A model generated the notes under the pieces. That model searched no databases. It saw only the letters and a list, made by a program, of their open reading frames with translations, and was not told the origin of the DNA. Of a DNA stretch of 64,000 nucleotides, positions 17,525-26,616 are shown one piece after another (the first letter of the stretch is position 1; each line of letters opens with the position of its first letter). Source of the DNA: Pseudopedobacter sp035496935 (lineage in GTDB: Bacteria > Bacteroidota > Bacteroidia > Sphingobacteriales > Sphingobacteriaceae); the NCBI GenBank assembly GCA_035496935.1, contig DATJED010000026.1, positions 1 to 64,000 of the forward strand, given 5' to 3'. A program made the translations under genes and the position numbers.

Positions 17525-18580
17525 ATGCGCATCTCACAAGATAGAAACGACGTACCGTCCAAAAAAAAGATATTTTATCCTATCCAACAGCCCTTGAGAA
17601 ATTACTTAACCAAGTTTGATAGGGAAATAGAATTGCCTATACAGTACTCGGATATGCTCCGCTTCAATTTAGCAACACCTTTGTTGGATAAAAATGGTAA
17701 AGACACGCTTTGGCAAACGGTTTATTACGACGAAAGCGAGATGAAAGAGCTTTATGTAGGCTTAAAATATATTTATGCTTTAATGAATGCAGCAGGACGT
17801 TTGGAAGTGATGAACCATCTTTCTGTCTCCCGAATTGATTATTGCTCTTTTGGCAATTCAAAACCTTTCAGAGTTCGCGTAATTAACCGCTTAAATGATA
17901 ATTACGACCATTTTTATGTTAAACGAGCCGATGCTTCGCGGATTTATGGTTTAGAATTAGAACATATTTTATCGCCGAACAGAATCAGTTACATCACCAA
18001 TAAAGAAACGCTGGTTGAGGAACATATCCCAGGTTTGCCAGGCGATGTTTTTGTTGATGAATATATCAATGAGGTAAAGTTTAACCAAACCCGTATCAGC
18101 AAAGAGTTTGTGAAATTTAACGAACGTTGTTTTGTGCGATTGTTGGGCGATATGCGCTCGTACAACTTTGTGGTGGACATTACGCCCGATATTGAAGGTA
18201 ATCAATACCGTATTAGAGCCATAGATTTTGACCAACAGTCATACGAAGGAAAGCTAAAACTTTACCTGCCACAGTACTTTAAAGAAAATAATAACCTGGT
18301 TTTTATGGGGATGGATTCCATCAATGAGCAAACCATGAAACAGTACCAGCAAGAGGAACGAAGCATAATTAGTCATCGGGTAAAACTGGGCAGATATAGA
18401 TTAAGAGAGCTTTTTGATGCTTCTCTAAATGACGAAATTGCACCTTTAGAAAAAACACTGGCTTTAGGTCAGGAATTGGCAAATTATCATCAGGATAAAA
18501 AATTCACTAAAATTAAACACATGGGCCGGATGGTAAAAGCGCATTTATACGCCTGTTTAACCAGTAAAGTACACGATTAA
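17525..18580 (+). CDS. Unrecognised protein with kinase-like motifs, downstream of crtI
   Basis: 351 residues, no signal peptide or membrane segment. I do not recognise a named family. One segment resembles the catalytic core of HipA/APH-like atypical kinases: RLLGDMRSYNFVVD near residue 205-218 (compare G-D-x-x-x-x-N of the catalytic loop) and RAIDFDQQSY near 230 (compare the D-F-G/D-F-D metal-binding motif). The region before it has FRVRVINRL, HFYVKRADASRIYGLELEHI, and EEHIPGLPGDVFV, which could be the N-lobe lysine and hinge. It starts 15 bases after crtI and its stop shares a base with the next ATG, so it is in an operon with crtI and a methyltransferase. Kinase function is inference. Confidence 0.6.
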   Translation: MRISQDRNDVPSKKKIFYPIQQPLRNYLTKFDREIELPIQYSDMLRFNLATPLLDKNGKDTLWQTVYYDESEMKELYVGLKYIYALMNAAGRLEVMNHLSVSRIDYCSFGNSKPFRVRVINRLNDNYDHFYVKRADASRIYGLELEHILSPNRISYITNKETLVEEHIPGLPGDVFVDEYINEVKFNQTRISKEFVKFNERCFVRLLGDMRSYNFVVDITPDIEGNQYRIRAIDFDQQSYEGKLKLYLPQYFKENNNLVFMGMDSINEQTMKQYQQEERSIISHRVKLGRYRLRELFDASLNDEIAPLEKTLALGQELANYHQDKKFTKIKHMGRMVKAHLYACLTSKVHD

Positions 18581-19308
18581 TGAAATCGGCTTTAAAAAAA
18601 TTAATCCCAAAGGCTTGGCTTCGTGGATATGCCGAACTTAAAAACGCAAACAAATCTGCAGAAGAAATTTTTACAGAAATTTACAAAAAAAGCTATTGGG
18701 GGAAAACTGATGGCGAACAATATTTTTCAGGTACAGGGACGCATGACCAAAACACTTTAAAATACGTTGAGGTTTTAGTTGATTTCATCCATGAAAACAA
18801 TATAAAATCAGTATTTGAAATTGGCTGTGGCGATTTTTTTATCATGAAACAAATTTTGCAACAGGTTGATGTGGATTATATCGGAGCTGATATTGTTGCG
18901 GATTTGATAACTCATTTACAGGAAAACCATGGAAATGAACAAACAAATTTCATTCATTTTGATGCTACTGAAGCTGAAAATTATCCCGATGCTGATTTAT
19001 GCGTTATTAGGCAAGTACTTCAACATTTAAGCAATTCGCAAATTCAGAAAATCCTGTTAAAAACCAAGAAATTTAAACACGTGATCATTACCGAACACGT
19101 ACCTGCAAACCCTGAAGTTATTAACGGAGACAAAAGTTTGAACGGCTACATTAGGTTGCAGAATGCTAAAACTTCGGGCGTGTTTTTGGATGCTCCGCCT
19201 TTTGCGCTAAAGTGCGAAACGATTTTATCTTATTCAAAAGACGACGAAGACTTAAACGGAAAAATTATTCCGGCTTTAATGGTGAGCAGTTTGGTGGTGA
19301 ATAATTAA
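18580..19308 (+). CDS. Class I SAM-dependent methyltransferase
   Basis: 242 residues. Motif I (IKSVFEIGCGDFFIMKQIL, near residue 75), an acidic strand-2 end (YIGADIVADL) and motif IV-like DADLCVIRQVLQHLS fit a Rossmann methyltransferase. The substrate is unknown; the fold class also contains nodulation-type and O-methyltransferases. It overlaps the preceding gene by one base (TAATG). Being third behind crtI it could modify a pigment or lipid, which is inference from position. The last codons lie inside a direct repeat (19293-19307) that recurs 150 bases downstream. Confidence 0.75.
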   Translation: MKSALKKLIPKAWLRGYAELKNANKSAEEIFTEIYKKSYWGKTDGEQYFSGTGTHDQNTLKYVEVLVDFIHENNIKSVFEIGCGDFFIMKQILQQVDVDYIGADIVADLITHLQENHGNEQTNFIHFDATEAENYPDADLCVIRQVLQHLSNSQIQKILLKTKKFKHVIITEHVPANPEVINGDKSLNGYIRLQNAKTSGVFLDAPPFALKCETILSYSKDDEDLNGKIIPALMVSSLVVNN

Positions 19309-19472
19309 ATGATTTTTTATCGTTTGCGCTCGTTTGCAGTAAGCACTTATTATGGACGTTCGACTTCGTCGAAGTTTATCTGTCTGGTTAAGACCAATTT
19401 GATTTATCACCATGTAATCGTTAAACCAATTTAAGCAATCGTTACCAACGAGCGCAAGGTGGTGAATAATTA
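19293..19472. repeat. Direct repeat pair enclosing an inverted-repeat element (MITE-like remnant?)
   Basis: GGTGGTGAATAATTA occurs at 19293-19307 (end of the methyltransferase gene) and again at 19458-19472. Between them lie inverted repeats TTGCGCTCGTT (19324-19334) and AACGAGCGCAA (19447-19457). The inner 110 bases have a short palindrome TTCGACTTCGTCGAA and no open frame. This could be a small non-autonomous mobile element or a tandem-duplication scar. Confidence 0.45.
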
Positions 19473-19566
19473 CAGTGTAAAGACATCATGATAAGCAACC
19501 TGCACCAATTAATAGCTAAATTTACAACAGTTTCTAAAAGCGTTCAATTTATCTAATCTGTCTCTT

Positions 19567-20223
19567 ATGCAACATCAGAAACGCAATTTCCTTATTCAAC
19601 AAGAATTGGTAAACAGCATTATACATGGTTTTGGAATTATTTTCGGAATTGTAAGTATTCCAATTCTTATCGCCTTAGCCATAAAAAGCGAAAATACCGC
19701 TGGCATTGTTGGCGCAGCTATTTATGGATTCTGTTTTTTACAACTCTTCACTTTCTCTACCTTGTATCATGGATTTCAGCATCCACAGGCAAAACGGGTT
19801 TTAGAAATATTAGATCATATCAGTATCTATTTCTTGATTGCCGGAACTTACACGCCATTTCTGCTAATCTATTTAAACAATCCCTTTGGCATTACTTTAT
19901 TATCTCTTTTATGGAGTTTAACGGCTTTAGGTATCATTTTTAAAATATTCTTTACGGGCAAATGGAACGTTATTTCAACAATTGTATATGTAGCGATGGG
20001 CTGTATCTTATTGGTAGGCGGACGAACATTTTTTACCTCGATTCCTAACGATGTAATGATTATGATTTCGATCGGAGGAGGACTGTATCTTTTAGGCGTT
20101 ATCTTTTATCTATGGGAAAAGTATCCTTTTAACCATGCGGTATGGCATTTCTTTGTTTTAGCGGCGGCGGTTTGTCATTATGTTGCGATCTTGTTAGCGG
20201 TTAGCTTTCCCTCAATTTTATAG
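19567..20223 (+). CDS. Hemolysin III family (PAQR-type) membrane protein
   Basis: 218 residues with seven hydrophobic helices. The family signature is clear: an early ELVNSIIHGFG, then FTFSTLYHGF (Ser/His), HISIYFLIAGTYTPFLLI (Asp-His in LDHIS), and near the C-terminus NHAVWHFFVLAAAVCHYVAI. The conserved His/Asp/Ser residues form the zinc site of PAQR/alkaline-ceramidase-like membrane hydrolases, so the historical name hemolysin III is probably misleading. Monocistronic; convergent with serS. Confidence 0.88.
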   Translation: MQHQKRNFLIQQELVNSIIHGFGIIFGIVSIPILIALAIKSENTAGIVGAAIYGFCFLQLFTFSTLYHGFQHPQAKRVLEILDHISIYFLIAGTYTPFLLIYLNNPFGITLLSLLWSLTALGIIFKIFFTGKWNVISTIVYVAMGCILLVGGRTFFTSIPNDVMIMISIGGGLYLLGVIFYLWEKYPFNHAVWHFFVLAAAVCHYVAILLAVSFPSIL

Positions 20224-20302
20224 TAAAATGAGGATTAAAAAGTCCTAGAAAAAGGAGTCTTTGTTTGGACTAAATGGTCAGTGGTTTGGTAACAAATCAC
20301 TA

Positions 20303-20340
20303 AAAGAAAAAAAGCAATACCGAACGATATTGCTTCTTAA
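20303..20340 (-). terminator. Terminator of serS
   Basis: AAGCAATA / TATTGCTT stem with an 8-base loop. On the minus strand it is followed by TTTTTCTTTTAG, 20 bases past the serS stop. Confidence 0.75.
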
Positions 20341-20359
20341 AACTATCAATTCAGTTTTC

Positions 20360-21631
20360 TTATCCTATAAAATCAAATCCTGTGTAAGGCACCAAACATT
20401 CAGGAACCTTAATTCCGTTTTCTGTTTGGTAATTCTCTAAAATAGAAGCCAAAATCCTCGGCAAAGCCAAAGCACTCCCATTTAAAGTATGTGGCAATTG
20501 CGTTTTACCTTCTTTTCCTTTGAAACGCAGTTTTAAGCGGTTACTTTGGAAAGTCTCGAAGTTGGAAACAGAAGAAACCTCTAACCAGCGTTCCTGCGCT
20601 GCGCTATAAACTTCCATATCGTAAGTTAAAGCCGATGTAAAGCCCATATCGCCACCGCATAATCTTAAAACACGATACTGCAGACCTAACTTTTGCAAAA
20701 GTCCTTGAACATGAGTGCTCATTTGTTCCAAAACTTCATAAGATTTATCCGGATGAACAACTTGTACAATCTCCACTTTATCAAACTGGTGCAGACGGTT
20801 TAAGCCACGTACATGCGCTCCGTAAGAACCCGCTTCCCTGCGGAAACATGGCGTATAACCACAGTTTTTAATCGGTAATTCTTCTTCTTTTAAAATTACA
20901 TCGCGGTATAAATTTGTCACCGGAACTTCTGCGGTCGGGATTAAATACAAATTATCCAAACCAACTTGGTACATCTGCCCTTCTTTATCTGGCAATTGCC
21001 CGGTTCCAAAGCCAGATGCTTCGTTGACTAACAAAGGAACCATCATTTCATCGTAACCGGCTTTTTCTGCTTCGGCTAAAAAGAAATTGATTAAAGCTCT
21101 CTGCATTTTAGCGCCTTTTCCTTTATAAACTGGGAAACCCGCTCCGGTAATTTTTACACCTAGTTCAAAATCAATCAGATTATATTTAGCAGCCAATTCC
21201 CAATGTGGCAAAGCATTTTTCGGCAAGTTTGGCAAGTCCCCGTTGGTTAAAACCACTTCGTTTTCTTCCGGAGTTTTCCCTTTCGGAACGCTACTATGCG
21301 GCAAATTTGGTAACAAAACCAGCTTTTGTTGCAATTCATGCTCAATCTCACTCAATTCCTCCTGCAAAGATTTTACATCTTCTTTAAATTTTGATGTTTC
21401 TGCTTTTATTACTTCTGCTTCGTCCTTTTTTCCGTTGCGCATCAACTCACCAATCTGTTTAGCGGCCGAATTTCCTTTCGCCAACAGCTCATCAGCCTTA
21501 GCTTGAGTACTTTTTCTTTGATTATCTAAATAGATAATCTGGTCAACCAGCTCGGGCTGATTAAAATTCTTTACGCTCAATCGCTCTAAAACTTCCTCTT
21601 TATTTTCGCGGATATAACTAACTTGCAGCAT
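20360..21631 (-). CDS. serS: Seryl-tRNA synthetase
   Basis: 423 residues, full length. The N-terminal long coiled coil that grips the tRNA variable arm spans about 25-105. The class II core has motif 2 (FRREAGSYGAHVRGLNRLHQ) and motif 3 (LNGSALALPRILASILENYQ), with a TAEVPVTN serine-site motif. It charges tRNA-Ser and, at UGA-specified sites where present, tRNA-Sec. The start follows a -7 promoter box 16 bases upstream. Single gene, divergent from rsmI. Confidence 0.97.
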   Translation of the reverse strand: MLQVSYIRENKEEVLERLSVKNFNQPELVDQIIYLDNQRKSTQAKADELLAKGNSAAKQIGELMRNGKKDEAEVIKAETSKFKEDVKSLQEELSEIEHELQQKLVLLPNLPHSSVPKGKTPEENEVVLTNGDLPNLPKNALPHWELAAKYNLIDFELGVKITGAGFPVYKGKGAKMQRALINFFLAEAEKAGYDEMMVPLLVNEASGFGTGQLPDKEGQMYQVGLDNLYLIPTAEVPVTNLYRDVILKEEELPIKNCGYTPCFRREAGSYGAHVRGLNRLHQFDKVEIVQVVHPDKSYEVLEQMSTHVQGLLQKLGLQYRVLRLCGGDMGFTSALTYDMEVYSAAQERWLEVSSVSNFETFQSNRLKLRFKGKEGKTQLPHTLNGSALALPRILASILENYQTENGIKVPECLVPYTGFDFIG

Positions 21632-21646
21632 CTTTTTAATTTTTTA

Positions 21647-21654
21647 CAAATATA
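21647..21654 (-). promoter_or_regulatory. -7 box of serS
   Basis: TATATTTG on the minus strand matches TAnnTTTG. No -33 TTTG at the right distance. Confidence 0.5.
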
Positions 21655-21722
21655 GTATTGCGTTTTAGTATTGCGTATTGCAAACCCGATAATTGTAAGA
21701 ATCGAGAGATAAATTTGATGAT

Positions 21723-22433
21723 ATGAACGGCAAACTTTACTTGGTACCCACGCCAATTGGCAATTTAGAAGACATTACTTTAAGAGCTTTACGCATTTTA
21801 AAAGAAGTGGATTTAATTTTAGCCGAAGATACCCGGACATCTGCACCCATGCTCAAACATTTTGAAATCGACCAGAAAGTTTTTGCACATCATCAACATA
21901 ATGAACATAAAGCTGTTGCCGAGATTGTAAAGTTTTTAAAAGAAGGTAAAAACATTGCTTTAATTTCTGATGCGGGTACACCTGCAATATCTGACCCGGG
22001 TTTTCTACTTGTTCGCGAGGTTTTAAAACATGATTTACCGGTTGAATGTTTGCCCGGAGCGACTGCTTTTGTGCCTGCTCTGGTCAACTCGGGCTTACCA
22101 AATGACCGGTTTACGTTTGAAGGATTTTTACCCGTAAAAAAAGGTCGGCAAACACGTTTAAAAGAGCTAATTTACGAACAACGCACCATGATTTTTTACG
22201 AATCACCACATCGCTTATTAAAAACTCTAGAGGAGTTTATCGAATATTTCGGGGAAAACCGGCAAGCTTCAATTTCCCGCGAATTAACCAAAATGTTTGA
22301 AGAAAACGTCCGCGGAACTTTAACGGAAATTAAAACCCACTTTGAAGAAAACATTTTAAAAGGTGAGTTTGTAATTGTTTTGGCAGGAAACGATAAACCC
22401 GCTCCAAAAAAAGACGAAAAATATTATAAATAA
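21723..22433 (+). CDS. rsmI: 16S rRNA (cytidine-1402 2'-O)-methyltransferase
   Basis: 236 residues of the tetrapyrrole-methylase fold. Motifs LYLVPTPIGNLEDITLRAL, LILAEDTRTSAPMLKHF, ALISDAGTPAISDPGFLLV and the mid-domain GFLPVKKGRQTRLKEL are diagnostic. It 2'-O-methylates C1402 in the decoding centre of 16S rRNA. Its stop shares a base with the lnt start (TAATG), so lnt is translationally coupled to it. It is somewhat shorter at the C-terminus than enterobacterial RsmI, as usual for this phylum. Confidence 0.94.
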   Translation: MNGKLYLVPTPIGNLEDITLRALRILKEVDLILAEDTRTSAPMLKHFEIDQKVFAHHQHNEHKAVAEIVKFLKEGKNIALISDAGTPAISDPGFLLVREVLKHDLPVECLPGATAFVPALVNSGLPNDRFTFEGFLPVKKGRQTRLKELIYEQRTMIFYESPHRLLKTLEEFIEYFGENRQASISRELTKMFEENVRGTLTEIKTHFEENILKGEFVIVLAGNDKPAPKKDEKYYK

Positions 22434-24082
22434 TGAAGAGAACAACCTGGCTGGCATTACTTTCCAGTTTTCTACTTTGGTTGGCTTGGCCACCAATTCC
22501 ATACACTTCTTTTATATTGCTGTTTGCCTTTGTTCCGTTGATGATTGCTTTGCAGGAAATTTCGGAAAGCAGTCGAAGTAAAAAACCTGTATTTTTAACA
22601 GCAGGCTTAACCTTTTTAATTTGGAATACTGCATCCATATATTGGGTTTTTAACTCGTTAAACGCGGTGATGCCAACTATTGCAGCTTGTATTTTATCTT
22701 TAATTCCTTTTGGATTAGGTGCTTTTTTAATGGCTCTGAGTTTTTGGCTTTACCGCAAAATCGCAAAAAAAGCCACTCCTATTATTGCAGATATAAGTTT
22801 AATTGGCTTATGGATAAGCTACGAATACCTGCACCAAACCTGGGATTTAAAATTCCCTTGGATGACTTTAGGAAACGGATTTGCTACATCTACACCTTTA
22901 ATTCAGTGGTACGAATACACCGGTGTTTACGGCGGAACGTTATGGATTTTGGTTAGCAATATTTTGATTTTCAGACTTTTGAGAAGTAGAAGGTTGAAAG
23001 TTGAGAGTGAAAAGTTAAAAACAGGTGGCGAAAAACTAAAAGCCAACTTGCTATCGATTAGTTTGATAGCTTGGATTGCGATTCCGATAGCGGTTTCGTT
23101 GTATATGTACAATAATTATGAGGAAGAAGTAAATCCTTCGAACGTGGTTGTCGTTCAGCCAAATATTGATCCTTACGGAAAAAATTATACTTACACTGCA
23201 GAACAGCAGTTAGACAAACTAATAAAATTGAGCAAAGAAAAAGGTCAGGTAAATACCGAGTTTTTCATTTGGCCCGAAACTGCTTTGATTGGTTATACCC
23301 AAGAAGATGAATTTTTAAACAGTCAGAATTTTGAAACGGTAAACCATTTTTTAGACAGTTTTAGAAATGCAACGGTAGTTACCGGTGCAGAAACTTACGC
23401 AGTCTATCAAAATAAAAAAACTGAATCTGCAAGATTTGACAAACAAAACAACTTATATTGGGATAGCTTTAATGCTGCCGTTGCAATTGAAAATTCGCCA
23501 AAACTGCAGTTTTACCATAAATCTAAATTGGTTCCCGGCGTTGAAAAAATGCCTTTCCCGGTATTGTTAAAAGTTTTAAACCCACTTTTTGAAAAATTTG
23601 GGGGAACAACAGGTGGTTATGGAGGGCAAAAGGAACCCAGCAATTTATATGCTTCCAGTGGAATTGGGGTAGTACCCGCAATTTGTTATGAATCTATTTG
23701 GGGCGATTGGATAGCTCAGTCGGTAAATAAAGGTGCTCAGTTTATTACCGTGATCACTAATGATGGCTGGTGGGGAAATACTTCTGGCAAAGACCAACAC
23801 TTGGATTATGCCCGATTAAGAGCGATAGAAAACCGCCGTTGGGTTGCCCGTTCGGCAAATACGGGGATTTCTGCATTTATCAACCAGCGTGGAGATATAG
23901 TACAAAAAACCGAATGGTGGAAAGATGCCGTGATCAAGCAGGATATTAACTTAAACTCTGAACTTACTTTTTATACCAAACATCAGGATTGGATTGTTTA
24001 TCCATTTTTGGTGATCGGGGTTTTAAGCTTGATTTATTCGGTTTTAATTGGTTTAGTTGTCAAGAAAAAACAGTCGGGTTAA
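22433..24082 (+). CDS. lnt: Apolipoprotein N-acyltransferase
   Basis: 549 residues. About six membrane helices occupy residues 1-220, then a periplasmic nitrilase domain, then a last helix (about 515-540). The catalytic triad is visible as Glu in FFIWPETALIGY, Lys in FYHKSKLVPGVE and Cys in VPAICYESIWGDW; NDGWWGNTSGKDQH is also typical. It adds the third acyl chain to lipoproteins in the inner membrane. A charged, low-complexity insert (RSRRLKVESEKLKTGGEKLK) lies in a cytoplasmic loop between helices and looks like a local in-frame expansion. Convergent with the next gene, overlapping it by 4 bases. Confidence 0.94.
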   Translation: MKRTTWLALLSSFLLWLAWPPIPYTSFILLFAFVPLMIALQEISESSRSKKPVFLTAGLTFLIWNTASIYWVFNSLNAVMPTIAACILSLIPFGLGAFLMALSFWLYRKIAKKATPIIADISLIGLWISYEYLHQTWDLKFPWMTLGNGFATSTPLIQWYEYTGVYGGTLWILVSNILIFRLLRSRRLKVESEKLKTGGEKLKANLLSISLIAWIAIPIAVSLYMYNNYEEEVNPSNVVVVQPNIDPYGKNYTYTAEQQLDKLIKLSKEKGQVNTEFFIWPETALIGYTQEDEFLNSQNFETVNHFLDSFRNATVVTGAETYAVYQNKKTESARFDKQNNLYWDSFNAAVAIENSPKLQFYHKSKLVPGVEKMPFPVLLKVLNPLFEKFGGTTGGYGGQKEPSNLYASSGIGVVPAICYESIWGDWIAQSVNKGAQFITVITNDGWWGNTSGKDQHLDYARLRAIENRRWVARSANTGISAFINQRGDIVQKTEWWKDAVIKQDINLNSELTFYTKHQDWIVYPFLVIGVLSLIYSVLIGLVVKKKQSG

Positions 24083-24474
24083 CTCTTTGTAACAACAACT
24101 TCTCCCATCCCATTCTTCTCATAAACAGCCAAGCAGTACTTTTTAAATTCCTCGGCAAAAACCGGCTCTGTCAAACTTATCGTTTTCGGAAAAGGTTTGT
24201 CATTGGCAAAAAAATAAACCTTGGTATCTCCGTATTTGGTATGTGGCATAAAATTACCATAGGTTTTCATATCCGTGAAATTAGCAGTATCAACCGTAAC
24301 GATATAAGCTCTTAAAACTGGTCCAACGTTTTGTTCATTTCTTACAAAACCTATCTCTTTGAAGTTCGTTTTCAGATTTTTAATGCCCGGTTGCGAAAGG
24401 CTGTTATAAATCATTAAGCCTATCAAAATAACAACGATTGAAATTAGGACAGTTTTGCGGTTGATATTCTTCAT
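24079..24474 (-). CDS. Small membrane-anchored protein of unknown function
   Basis: 131 residues. The N-terminus is a signal anchor (VLISIVVILIGLMIYNSL) followed by a soluble domain with alternating beta-like segments (VGPVLRAYIVTVDTANFTDM, KVYFFANDKPFPKTISL). I do not recognise a family. The frame extends upstream, but the ATG at 24474 (MKNINRKT) gives the normal positive N-terminus for a membrane anchor. Monocistronic; its 3' end overlaps the end of lnt. Confidence 0.6.
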   Translation of the reverse strand: MKNINRKTVLISIVVILIGLMIYNSLSQPGIKNLKTNFKEIGFVRNEQNVGPVLRAYIVTVDTANFTDMKTYGNFMPHTKYGDTKVYFFANDKPFPKTISLTEPVFAEEFKKYCLAVYEKNGMGEVVVTKS

Positions 24475-24597
24475 TATCGAATTTAAGCTAAATAATGTAT
24501 TTATCGATTTTATTTTACTCCACCCCAAATCTCCTGACATCTCTCCGAAGTATTTTACCTAAAAAACCCGTATTTTTACCCAAATTTATTTTTTGAG

Positions 24598-26589
24598 ATG
24601 GACGTAGAAAGCAAAAGCGCTTTAAAAGGAATATACTGCAATTCGCTGACCCAATACAGCAGATTTGTTACCAAGGAAGTTAATATTGGCGGAGTAAAAA
24701 TGGGTGGTACACAGCCCATCCGCGTACAGTCGATGACGACCGCTTTTACCATGGATACCGAAGCTTCTATTACGCAAAGCATCAGAATGATTGATGCCGG
24801 ATGCGAATATGTGCGGATTACTGCCCCATCCATAAAGGAAGCACAAAATTTAGCCGAAATTAAAAAAGGTTTGGCCGAAAAAGGTTACCACACTCCTCTG
24901 GTTGCGGATATTCATTTTACACCCAACGCAGCCGAATTGGCCGCTAAAATCGTGGAAAAAGTAAGGGTTAACCCCGGAAATTACGCCGACAAAAAGAAAT
25001 TTGAGGAAATAGATTATACGCCGGAAGCCTACGAAAAAGAACTGGCCAGAATTAAAAAGAAATTTGCCCCGCTGGTAGAAATCTGCAAAGCTAACGGTAC
25101 GGCTATGCGTATTGGTACCAACCACGGTTCATTATCCGACCGAATTATGAGTTGGTACGGCGATACGCCAAAAGGAATGGTGGAATCCGCAATGGAATTC
25201 ATTCGGATTTGCCGAGAAATGGATTTCCATGAACTGGTGATTTCTATGAAATCGAGTAACACACAGGTGATGGTGCAGGCTTACCGTTTATTGGTGCAAA
25301 CCATGGTTTCCGAAGGTATGAATTATCCTTTGCACTTGGGCGTTACCGAGGCTGGCGATGGAGAAGACGGTAGAATTAAATCTGCTGTTGGGATTGGAAC
25401 TTTGTTAGAAGATGGCTTGGGCGATACCATAAGAGTTTCTTTAACGGAAGAACCTGAATTTGAAATTCCGGTAGCACAGGCTTTGGCACAACGTTACGAG
25501 CAAAGGAAATCTGTCCCTGCGGACGCTGTTGAAGCTCCAGATTTTGAAATTCCGGGAGATTTTTCGCCTTTTGAATATCGCAAGAGAGCATCCGCAGAAT
25601 TAAATACTTTCATTGGCGGACATCAAGTGCCACGAGTAGTTTTGGATTTATCTGACCAAAACCTAAAAGATGCACAAATTTTGGCTGCTGCGGGATACAA
25701 CTATTCGCCTATTTTGGATAAGTACAATATGGGCGACCAATCTATAGATTTTGCTTATTTGGGCGATGAACTGCCTTCATTTAATTTCCCCGGAAATTTA
25801 AAACAGCTTTATAACTATAAAACTTGGCTTTCATTAAAAAGTAAAATGAATTGCCATCCTTTATTTTCATTGAAAGAATATTTATCAGCTTCTGAAAAAG
25901 ATAAATCACTAAATCTTGTAAGTGTTTGCCATAAAGATTTAGATGGCGACGATTTTGCCAATTTACCTTTTGACAACACCTTGGTTTTTGTTTTGGAAAC
26001 CGATACGGAACACGGAATGGCAGACCAAAGAGATTTCTTCTTTAAATTGATGAACGCCGGAATTGTTACGCCAGTAATTGTAAAACGCAGCTATTCTTTT
26101 GATGATTCGGATAGTTTAGCCCAAAAAGAACTGAAAACTCAGCTTTATGGCGCTACAGATTTAGGTGCTTTGCTTTTAGATGGTTTAGGCGATGGAATCT
26201 GGTTAGATGCCCCACAGGTTTCTACAAAGTTTAGGGTTTCTACCGCTTTCGGTATTTTGCAAGCAACGCGATCAAGAATATCCAAAACGGAGTACATCAG
26301 TTGCCCAAGTTGCGGGCGTACACAATTTGATTTGCAGGAAACCACGCAAATGATCCGAAGTAAAACCGATCATTTAAAAGGTGTAAAAATTGGAATTATG
26401 GGCTGTATTGTAAACGGGCCGGGAGAAATGGCTGATGCCGATTACGGTTATGTTGGAACTGGCCCAGGAAAAATTACTTTATACCGCAGTAAAGAAGTGG
26501 TAAAGAAAAACGTAAATTCGGAAAATGCCTTAGATGAACTGATAAATATTATCAAAGAAGACGGGGTTTGGGTAGATAAAGAAGTTTAA
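24598..26589 (+). CDS. ispG: 4-hydroxy-3-methylbut-2-enyl diphosphate synthase, long form
   Basis: 663 residues; it makes HMBPP in the non-mevalonate isoprenoid pathway. The TIM-barrel half starts MGGTQPIRVQSMTTAFTMDT. A central insert of about 250 residues (from about 330) separates it from the 4Fe-4S half, which has the ligands in YISCPSCGRTQFDLQE and GIMGCIVNGPGEMADADYG. The insert-containing type is found in Bacteroidota, Chlamydiae and plants, whereas E. coli-type IspG is about 370 residues. It supplies precursors for the carotenoid genes at 13.6-17.5 kb. Confidence 0.96.
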   Translation: MDVESKSALKGIYCNSLTQYSRFVTKEVNIGGVKMGGTQPIRVQSMTTAFTMDTEASITQSIRMIDAGCEYVRITAPSIKEAQNLAEIKKGLAEKGYHTPLVADIHFTPNAAELAAKIVEKVRVNPGNYADKKKFEEIDYTPEAYEKELARIKKKFAPLVEICKANGTAMRIGTNHGSLSDRIMSWYGDTPKGMVESAMEFIRICREMDFHELVISMKSSNTQVMVQAYRLLVQTMVSEGMNYPLHLGVTEAGDGEDGRIKSAVGIGTLLEDGLGDTIRVSLTEEPEFEIPVAQALAQRYEQRKSVPADAVEAPDFEIPGDFSPFEYRKRASAELNTFIGGHQVPRVVLDLSDQNLKDAQILAAAGYNYSPILDKYNMGDQSIDFAYLGDELPSFNFPGNLKQLYNYKTWLSLKSKMNCHPLFSLKEYLSASEKDKSLNLVSVCHKDLDGDDFANLPFDNTLVFVLETDTEHGMADQRDFFFKLMNAGIVTPVIVKRSYSFDDSDSLAQKELKTQLYGATDLGALLLDGLGDGIWLDAPQVSTKFRVSTAFGILQATRSRISKTEYISCPSCGRTQFDLQETTQMIRSKTDHLKGVKIGIMGCIVNGPGEMADADYGYVGTGPGKITLYRSKEVVKKNVNSENALDELINIIKEDGVWVDKEV

Positions 26590-26616
26590 GGTGCAAACTT
26601 TAAAGTAACAGAACTC

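Noticed and set aside
22981..23040. Frameshift in lnt at the Lys/Glu-rich stretch
   Set aside because: The frame continues cleanly into the nitrilase domain; it is an in-frame loop expansion.
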